The notes beneath the pieces are model-generated. The model saw nothing but the letters and a program-made list of their open reading frames with translations, made no database searches and was not told the DNA's origin. Positions 1 to 5,368 of a stretch of DNA of 9,001 nucleotides are shown here, piece after piece (the stretch's first letter is position 1; every line of letters begins with the position of its first letter). Source of the stretch: UMGS1225 sp034086705 (GTDB lineage Bacteria > Bacillota > Clostridia > Oscillospirales > CAG-272); the NCBI GenBank assembly GCA_034086705.1, contig JAXDZV010000072.1, forward strand, positions 1 through 9,001, written 5' to 3'. The translations under genes were made by a program, and so were the position numbers.

Positions 1-12
1 TACTATGGAGGA

Positions 13-1329
13 CTATTGTACATTGGTTACAGTGAAAATGCTGTGCGGCAGTGCTGTAAAATGCATGCCGGAGCAATCACGGTTATCTAAGCGGATGGTG
101 TGCGTGCTCACGCGTGCACAATCTTCGTATGCAGCTGTACGGTATACATCGAAGGCATGATATTGCGCAACTGCACTACCGGAGAGCTGCAAATCAAAAT
201 CAAGAAAAATTCCCTCGTTTGTTGGGTTGCATCCAACCAGTGTCAGCTGTTGCCCCGTTGTATCCGAAAAAGCAAGCACGGGAATTTCCGGTGCTGAACA
301 CATGGCTCCGATACGCACAAAGCCAGGGCGAACATACCGAAAGACATGCTTAAGTGCGTAATATCGTTTTTTGGGATTGTACAAAGACAGACCGGTATGC
401 AAAATGCCGTAACAAGTCCATTGTTGGTCGTGATCGTGATAGTTGTCAAATGCGTCCCACACAAGCGCGCCCTGCATACCGTCCTGTAAAAGTCTGCACA
501 GCCTTTGAAAGATACGCCAGGCGATCGAGTCTTCTTGCTGGGGAATTTGAGACAAGTCGCCAAACTCTGTCATCCAAAAGTGTGCCTGCGGAGCAGTTTC
601 TTTCTGATAAGCAACCTGTTGTTGCATACTGAGATCCCAATAATTGTGCATACCGAATACAGCGATGCGTGGTTGCAGGATTGCATCGGTGAGCACGGAA
701 GCAGCAAACGGTGTTCTGTGGTCTCCCTGTTCTGCAACAACAAGGGAAACGTCTTGCATGCCACGTGCGTCCAGAGCGGCCAGAACCGCTCTGCACGCCA
801 GACGGAAACCGTTTGGATCCAGAGCGGGGCCTTCCGGAGGGCCAAAATCTGTTTCATTCAAAGGGCTCAAGAGCCGAAATTGAATGCCGCTGTGACGCAT
901 CCATTGCACATAATCGGCGACCATTTCGGCATAGAAGTCGTATCGCAGCAATGTTTTTCCGTCATCTGTACACATCCATGCGGGAACGGTGCCGCTGATC
1001 GTCAGATACGGTTCAATACCGCGGATATTTAGGTGGCGCGCCAAGGCCAACCCACTTTGAAACGGCGGTGTTTGATAAATTCGGTCTAAGTGTGCACGGC
1101 TCAACGCTTCCGAAGGCGTAAGTGTGTTATTGGGGTCAATCCAATTTGCATTGCCGTAGGTATCCATGCGGAAGAGCGTTGCACCGAGGTCGTCGATCAA
1201 ATAATCTACAACTGGACGCAGCTCTCCTTGGTTGTAGAGTTTTGCATTGATATTGACGCCAAATCCGTCAACGGTTTGGTATCTCTGCTTTGTATCAATA
1301 TGTAATTTCTCAGTTCGAATAATTTGCAT
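13..1329 (-). CDS. Clan GH-A glycoside hydrolase, GH30-like, cytoplasmic
   Basis: Predicted retaining glycosidase of 438 residues, downstream partner of the GH3 gene. The N-terminal stretch 'TVDGFGVNINAK' (about residues 19-30) resembles the opening of GH30 (beta/alpha)8 barrels. The motif 'SPLNETDFG' places a likely acid/base at Glu159, and 'FWMTEFGD' places a likely nucleophile at Glu255, a spacing normal for clan GH-A. After the barrel, 'YYALKHVFRYVRPGFVRIGA' (about residues 323-342) leads into a C-terminal beta-sandwich-like region, as in GH30. No signal peptide or membrane segment is visible, so it should act in the cytoplasm. The ATG at 1329 is preceded by GAGGA at 1336-1340, six bases upstream. 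The gene starts 42 bp after the GH3 stop, with no terminator between, so the two are probably co-transcribed. Substrate is unknown: glucosyl, xylosyl or other beta-linked glycosides are all possible. The GH-A assignment is firm; the GH30 assignment is moderate. Confidence 0.78.
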   Translation of the reverse strand: MQIIRTEKLHIDTKQRYQTVDGFGVNINAKLYNQGELRPVVDYLIDDLGATLFRMDTYGNANWIDPNNTLTPSEALSRAHLDRIYQTPPFQSGLALARHLNIRGIEPYLTISGTVPAWMCTDDGKTLLRYDFYAEMVADYVQWMRHSGIQFRLLSPLNETDFGPPEGPALDPNGFRLACRAVLAALDARGMQDVSLVVAEQGDHRTPFAASVLTDAILQPRIAVFGMHNYWDLSMQQQVAYQKETAPQAHFWMTEFGDLSQIPQQEDSIAWRIFQRLCRLLQDGMQGALVWDAFDNYHDHDQQWTCYGILHTGLSLYNPKKRYYALKHVFRYVRPGFVRIGAMCSAPEIPVLAFSDTTGQQLTLVGCNPTNEGIFLDFDLQLSGSAVAQYHAFDVYRTAAYEDCARVSTHTIRLDNRDCSGMHFTALPHSIFTVTNVQ

Positions 1330-1371
1330 AAGCTATCCTCAAAACGCCGAAAAAGGAGAAATGTCTAGGGC

Positions 1372-4077
1372 TTATTGCAGAATACGCAGCCGTACTACGG
1401 CGATCTGTTCCTCTTTAAAGAAGCAGCGAACAGTATGCGTTCCCATGGGCAGATGGGCGTGTTTTACGTCGCTGACGGCATCTCCGCCAACCGTGAAAAG
1501 AACATCGGAGGAACCTATTTGCACTCGTACGGTGTTCTGCGCAGTGCCCAATGTGCGGCTTTCTGTCAATAGCTCCAGCTCATAAGTGCCGTCTTGCGGC
1601 AGACAGACTGAAAGATCAACGCTGTTGGCAATATTCTCTATTTCGGCAATGGTTGTATTTGCTTGGAAATTTTCCACGGCTTCGTCTGCCTTGGCGTTGG
1701 CAAATCGTTTAGAACAGTTGCTGTTCGCCAGTACACGGCAGATATTTGCTGCGCACCGCAGCAGTTCACTACGGTGGAGCGTACCCTCGTGCAGTGCATC
1801 TTCCGTATTGTTTTCCAGAGTCATGGTATCTGTGCAGACCATATAGACATCGTTTTGCGCACGCACGCAACCTGCAAGGTTCAGCTTGTACCCCTCCGGT
1901 CGCGGGCGTGTTGCGCATAACTCCGGCCACCAATCTGTCATGACAAAGCCGGTATAACCCCATTCGCCGCGTAAGATTACTGTTAACAGATCGTAGTTTA
2001 CCGGTGCGTGAATGCCGTTGACGCGGTTATACGACGTCATGATTGCGCGTACATCCCCGGCTTTCACGGCGATTTCATACGGTTTGAGATAAATCTCTCT
2101 GTAAGCACGCTCAGAGGCAACAGAATCAACCCATCTGCGTTCTAACTCTTGGTTGTTTGCAGTGAAGTGCTTTATGGTTGCGCCACAGCCTGTTTTGGCA
2201 AGTCCGTGGCTGACTGCGGCTGCCATGACACCGCTGAGATACGGATCTTCCGAAAAATATTCAAAGTTTCGACCGTTGAGTGGGTGACGATGAATATTGA
2301 TTCCAGGGCCGAGCAAAAAGTCAATATTATATCCAAGCATTTCAACGCCCAGCCATGCATACAGTTCTTCCAACAGGGCGGGGTTAAATGTACAGGCGAG
2401 CAGTGTCCCGTTTGGAATGGAGGTTGCATGGGCGCCGCTGTCCAGACGGATGCCGGAGGGACCGTCTGTACCACAAGCAATCGGTATGCCGTATTTTCGT
2501 AATGCCGGTGTAATACCGCCGAATGCACAGGCAGTCCCGGCTGTGACTTTTTCGGAATTCATACCTTCACCGCGGAGCATCCAAGCCAGTTCCGTATTGC
2601 TAAGTTGTGCCAGAAAATCCATTAAAGATGCTTTGCCACTTTCCACATCGGCAAAGCGGATACCGCGGTCAGCGGTGTAAGGACTGTCTGTCGGTAATTC
2701 TTTGGAAATCCTGTCTTCCGGATTATAGCTGCGCTGCGGAACAGGTTCATAACACAGCGTATATCCTGTTTCATTTTTCTGCGGAACCATCCGTGTGAAA
2801 GCTTTTACAGGGGCGAGCGCTTCTGTGCAGCGTTCCGTTACAATTGTATTTGGTAAGGTAAAGCTGCCTGCAGCAGATGCTGAGCGTACATCTGTTCCGA
2901 CGTGCAGTATATATGTTCCCGCTTCCAACACGTAACAACTGCGGTTGTTACTTTTCCCGCTGTCATCATAACTTGCAAAAGCGTTTAGAGGTATGTGCAA
3001 AGACACAACTTCGCTTTCTCCCGGTGCAAGCAGCTTTGTTTTCACAAAACCGCGCAATTCGCGTGCGGGCTTTCCAAGAGCTCCTTGCGGCGCTTCGCAG
3101 TATAGCTGCACAACCTGTTTACCGCTGTATGTACCGGTGTTTGTTACCTCGGCACGCAGCGATACGGTGTCTTTTTGCAACGCGCACTGCTGCACTTGTA
3201 CAGAAAACGTTGTATAGGAAAGACCGAAGCCGAACGGATACAGCACGGCATCCGGGCAGAAGGTTTCAAAATAGCGGTAACCGACATAGATGTCTTCTCG
3301 ATAAATGTTTTCCTCAGTGCTGCCAAACTGTCCGTATGCCGGATAATTCGCAAGCGTTTTGGCAATGGTGTCGGCAAGCTTGCCGCTGGGCGTTTTGTCG
3401 CCGCACAACAGATCTGCAACTGCGCGCCCTCCCTGCTGACCACCCTGCCACACATATAAAAGCGCATTTACACCTTTTTCAGTACAAAAAGCGCCGCTGA
3501 CGACGTTGCCGACATTCAGCACCATAATTACGCGTGAAAAATAGCGTGTGACAGTACGAATCAGTGCGAGTTCTTCTTGTGTAGGTTCAAAGCTGCCAGC
3601 GGACTCCGAATTGTCCTGGTCTTCACCGGCTGTACGGCCGAACACAATCACCGCGGCATCTGAGACTTCTGCCGCTCGGGCGGCAATCTCATCCGGCACG
3701 GGCATCTCCTTTTGGCACCAGGGTTCCGTTCCCCAGCCGTGCCCGACATCAAAAGGATTTTCCAGGAGCCAAGCGTTGTATACGGCAGCAAGTTCTTCAT
3801 TGATACGGATGCTTTTCTTTTCCCGCAGACCATCCAATATACTTACGCTGTAATCAACGTTGACCATTCCACCGGAGCCTGTTCCGCTTTTATAGGTGTT
3901 GACAGCGGTACGCCCGAATACAGAAACCGTAACATCCTGCAGTGGCAGCGCATGGTTTTCGTTGCGCAAAAGCACGGCTCCTTCTGCAGCTGCCTCAAGT
4001 GCAAGCTCGGCAACCCGTGGTACGGGCCCAGCCGGGACGCAGCCGGGCTTATACTGTGCGAATGAATTTTGGTTCAT
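1372..4077 (-). CDS. GH3 beta-glycosidase with reversed domain order
   Basis: Predicted exo-acting retaining beta-glucosidase or related beta-glycosidase of 901 residues. The domain order is reversed from most GH3 enzymes. The alpha/beta sandwich normally called GH3_C comes first (about residues 15-285, with 'EGAVLLRNENHALPL', 'GRTAGEDQDN' and 'YPFGFGLSYTTF'). A fibronectin III-like domain follows (about 290-390), then the catalytic GH3_N barrel (about 480-750). Barrel motifs include 'GTDGPSG' (Asp538), 'GRNFEYFSEDP', 'KHFTANNQE' (Lys636-His637) and 'FVMTDWW' with the likely nucleophile Asp715. About 140 more residues follow, ending in a beta-rich module. Reversed GH3 enzymes are known from Ruminococcus albus and Butyrivibrio fibrisolvens. 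There is no signal peptide, so a cytoplasmic site is expected. The ATG at 4077 is chosen over an in-frame TTG at 4101 because AGGAAGG (4085-4091) sits seven bases before it. It is the first gene of the leftward operon, driven by the promoter at 4152-4180. The exact sugar specificity cannot be read from sequence. Confidence 0.93.
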   Translation of the reverse strand: MNQNSFAQYKPGCVPAGPVPRVAELALEAAAEGAVLLRNENHALPLQDVTVSVFGRTAVNTYKSGTGSGGMVNVDYSVSILDGLREKKSIRINEELAAVYNAWLLENPFDVGHGWGTEPWCQKEMPVPDEIAARAAEVSDAAVIVFGRTAGEDQDNSESAGSFEPTQEELALIRTVTRYFSRVIMVLNVGNVVSGAFCTEKGVNALLYVWQGGQQGGRAVADLLCGDKTPSGKLADTIAKTLANYPAYGQFGSTEENIYREDIYVGYRYFETFCPDAVLYPFGFGLSYTTFSVQVQQCALQKDTVSLRAEVTNTGTYSGKQVVQLYCEAPQGALGKPARELRGFVKTKLLAPGESEVVSLHIPLNAFASYDDSGKSNNRSCYVLEAGTYILHVGTDVRSASAAGSFTLPNTIVTERCTEALAPVKAFTRMVPQKNETGYTLCYEPVPQRSYNPEDRISKELPTDSPYTADRGIRFADVESGKASLMDFLAQLSNTELAWMLRGEGMNSEKVTAGTACAFGGITPALRKYGIPIACGTDGPSGIRLDSGAHATSIPNGTLLACTFNPALLEELYAWLGVEMLGYNIDFLLGPGINIHRHPLNGRNFEYFSEDPYLSGVMAAAVSHGLAKTGCGATIKHFTANNQELERRWVDSVASERAYREIYLKPYEIAVKAGDVRAIMTSYNRVNGIHAPVNYDLLTVILRGEWGYTGFVMTDWWPELCATRPRPEGYKLNLAGCVRAQNDVYMVCTDTMTLENNTEDALHEGTLHRSELLRCAANICRVLANSNCSKRFANAKADEAVENFQANTTIAEIENIANSVDLSVCLPQDGTYELELLTESRTLGTAQNTVRVQIGSSDVLFTVGGDAVSDVKHAHLPMGTHTVRCFFKEEQIAVVRLRILQ

Positions 4078-4084
4078 AGCAGTT

Positions 4085-4091
4085 CCTTCCT
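4085..4091 (-). promoter_or_regulatory. Ribosome binding site of the GH3 gene
   Basis: On the minus strand this reads AGGAAGG, seven bases upstream of the ATG at 4077. It lies inside the longer reading frame that would begin at the TTG at 4101, so it decides in favour of the ATG start. Confidence 0.8.
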
Positions 4092-4113
4092 TTGCATGCA
4101 ATGCTTATAGTAC

Positions 4114-4138
4114 GCGGTACGACATAGTCTTGTGCCGC
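4114..4138. promoter_or_regulatory. Inverted repeat in the GH3 operon leader, possible operator
   Basis: GCGGTAC at 4114-4120 is mirrored by GTGCCGC at 4132-4138, giving 7-bp arms with one mismatch across an 11-bp spacer. It lies roughly 7 to 31 bases after the predicted transcription start of the GH3-GH30 operon. That is a common place for a repressor of a sugar-use operon to bind, or for an mRNA leader hairpin. No known consensus is recognised, and a chance repeat is possible. Confidence 0.35.
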
Positions 4139-4151
4139 AAATGCTGACAAC

Positions 4152-4180
4152 ATTATATCTGCTCCCGATTTTTCTGTCAA
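4152..4180 (-). promoter_or_regulatory. Sigma-A-type promoter of the GH3-GH30 operon
   Basis: Read on the minus strand, TTGACA (4180-4175) and TATAAT (4157-4152) are separated by exactly 17 bases, a perfect match to the housekeeping sigma consensus. Transcription should start near 4145, giving a leader of about 67 nucleotides before the GH3 ATG at 4077. A promoter this close to consensus suggests that control comes from a repressor or catabolite regulator rather than from weak polymerase binding; that part is inference. Confidence 0.87.
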
Positions 4181-4218
4181 GAAAAAGAAAAAATTTACAC
4201 TTGTTTTGAAAGCAAATG

Positions 4219-4247
4219 TTTACAACGGGGTGTATTTATGATATAAT
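4219..4247 (+). promoter_or_regulatory. Sigma-A-type promoter of the yybS-gdpP-rplI-dnaB operon
   Basis: TTTACA (4219-4224) and TATAAT (4242-4247) are separated by 17 bases. Transcription should begin around 4254, at the edge of a perfect palindrome (4256-4277), leaving a leader of about 63 nucleotides before the ATG at 4317. It is the only strong promoter seen for the four rightward genes and is divergent from the GH3 promoter, with 38 bp between the two -35 boxes. Confidence 0.85.
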
Positions 4248-4255
4248 GCTATCTG

Positions 4256-4277
4256 TGTCGGTATATATATACCGACA
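4256..4277. promoter_or_regulatory. Perfect 22-bp palindrome at the predicted transcription start
   Basis: The left arm TGTCGGTAT, a central ATAT, and the right arm ATACCGACA form a gap-free palindrome beginning two bases after the predicted +1 of the rightward operon. As DNA it could be an operator for a dimeric repressor. As RNA it would fold into a 9-bp stem with an AUAU loop at the 5' end, which could protect the message from decay. The A-run that follows on the plus strand, and the lack of a T-run after it on either strand, argue against an intrinsic terminator. The binding protein, if any, is unknown. Confidence 0.65.
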
Positions 4278-4282
4278 AAAAC

Positions 4283-4297
4283 GATGTTGTTGACATC
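4283..4297 (+). other. Small stem-loop in the leader of the yybS operon
   Basis: GATGT (4283-4287) and ACATC (4293-4297) can pair around a TGTTG loop. This gives a second short hairpin between the start-site palindrome and the Shine-Dalgarno site of the first gene. With a stem of only five pairs, it could be chance. Confidence 0.3.
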
Positions 4298-4316
4298 TGA
4301 AAGACGGGGAAAAAAT

Positions 4317-5354
4317 ATGGAGCAGGCAAAAAATAAAATTCCTGCAAGGACGGTTGCGCTTTTATTGCCGCTGGCATTGTTGTGTCAAATTTTGGCCGCG
4401 CTGCCGAGCCTGTGGTTTGCCGCGCCGTTTTTTTGTTTATTGGGCTGTGTGCTGCTTGCTTATCTGTATTCTACGGGATGTAGCGCTGCGGTATTGCTGA
4501 CGGCGCCTGCAGCTGCTGTAGTCTCTTTTTTATTGGCGCATTCGCCTTGCGCTGTTGTGGTGGCATTTACAGCCGGTGCAGGGGCTCTTGCAATCGGTAT
4601 CACGATGCGGCGGGGACAAAAGAAAATTGTATCTGTTTGGGCATGTGCTGCAGCGACGGGAGTGGTTCTGGCGGTACTGTTGCTGCTTTGGTTTTACCGG
4701 CACGTTGGAACGCCGACGCTAAGTGCATTTGTTGCGTGGGGGAATGAATTGCTTTCGCAGCTTTCTGAAAAAATTGTTGCTTTATGGGAACAGGTTTCTT
4801 CTGCTGCGGCTGTTTCGCAAAATGTGCAACAGTCTTTAACGCAACTTTATTCCAAAGAAAATATCGAGGCACTGTTGTGGTTTTTCGCGCTACGTATTCC
4901 TGGTTTTCTGGGGGCAATGCTGTTTGTGTACGGATGGCTTTGCATCTGCGGCGTACGCTTGCTGACGCGCCTGTGCGGGCGGGGGAGGCTTGTCTTTGAC
5001 GAGCCATACCGTGTGGATGTTTCTAAGGCGGGCGCTGTTTTCTATATTATTGCGTATACGGTGTCTATGTTGTTTTCAATGGTTTCGGCAGATGCGTCTG
5101 CTACTGCCATAGATGCGGTGACTTCCAATTTTATGCTGTTTCTTTTACCGGGGCTTTTTTTGGTTGGCTGTCGAACGATCAGGAGTGCTTTACGTCATCC
5201 TGCGTTTCGCCGTTTTGGGGTGTTTGCGCTGATCGCCGTTTGCGCTACGGCATTGTTTAGTGTATATTTATCCGCACACCTTCTGGTGCTTGTTGCGCTG
5301 ACTCGCATATTGTTTTATCCGCCGCGTTTTCTACGCCCCGGCGGCGATCTTTGA
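4317..5354 (+). CDS. yybS: DUF2232 (YybS-like) polytopic membrane protein
   Basis: Integral membrane protein of 345 residues with about eight to ten hydrophobic segments. Five lie in the first 125 residues. A hydrophilic stretch at about 126-185 follows, then segments near 187-215, 237-255, 267-290 and 300-335. There are no catalytic motifs. Length, topology and position directly upstream of gdpP, rplI and dnaB match the DUF2232/YybS family, whose biochemical role is not established. Distant relatives of this fold class include ECF-transporter S-component-like proteins, so a transport role is possible but unproven. The ATG at 4317 is chosen because GGGGA (4306-4310) lies six bases before it, while an in-frame ATG at 4284 has no ribosome binding site. 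Its TGA stop is 14 bp before the gdpP ATG, so translation is probably coupled. It is the first gene of the rightward operon. Confidence 0.82.
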   Translation: MEQAKNKIPARTVALLLPLALLCQILAALPSLWFAAPFFCLLGCVLLAYLYSTGCSAAVLLTAPAAAVVSFLLAHSPCAVVVAFTAGAGALAIGITMRRGQKKIVSVWACAAATGVVLAVLLLLWFYRHVGTPTLSAFVAWGNELLSQLSEKIVALWEQVSSAAAVSQNVQQSLTQLYSKENIEALLWFFALRIPGFLGAMLFVYGWLCICGVRLLTRLCGRGRLVFDEPYRVDVSKAGAVFYIIAYTVSMLFSMVSADASATAIDAVTSNFMLFLLPGLFLVGCRTIRSALRHPAFRRFGVFALIAVCATALFSVYLSAHLLVLVALTRILFYPPRFLRPGGDL

Positions 5355-5362
5355 GGGAGGAA
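5355..5362 (+). promoter_or_regulatory. Ribosome binding site of gdpP
   Basis: GGGAGGAA immediately follows the yybS stop codon (5352-5354) and sits six bases before the ATG at 5369. An in-frame TTG at 5351 overlaps the yybS stop and lies before this site, so the ATG is the better start. Confidence 0.8.
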
Positions 5363-5368
5363 CAAGCT

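Noticed and set aside
505..1032. A 175-codon open frame on the plus strand antisense to the GH30-like gene
   Set aside because: No ribosome binding site, no recognisable domain, and cysteine/arginine-rich composition typical of a shadow of the real minus-strand gene.
1330..1371. A terminator or small gene between the two hydrolase genes
   Set aside because: The 42 bp hold only a ribosome binding site for the GH30-like gene and no stable hairpin.
2877..3500. A 207-codon open frame on the plus strand antisense to the GH3 gene
   Set aside because: The GH3 reading frame is continuous with clear domains; this frame has low-complexity, cysteine- and arginine-rich sequence and no start signals.
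4078..4101. TTG at 4101 as the GH3 start
   Set aside because: It would place the AGGAAGG ribosome binding site inside the coding region; the ATG at 4077 has correct spacing to that site.
4256..4277. The palindrome as a bidirectional intrinsic terminator between the divergent operons
   Set aside because: The operons diverge rather than converge, the stem is AT-rich in its centre, and no T-run follows it on either strand.
4290..4318. TTGACA at 4290-4295 as a second -35 box for yybS
   Set aside because: The matching -10 position reads AAATAT and overlaps the start codon, so a transcript would lack a leader and ribosome binding site.
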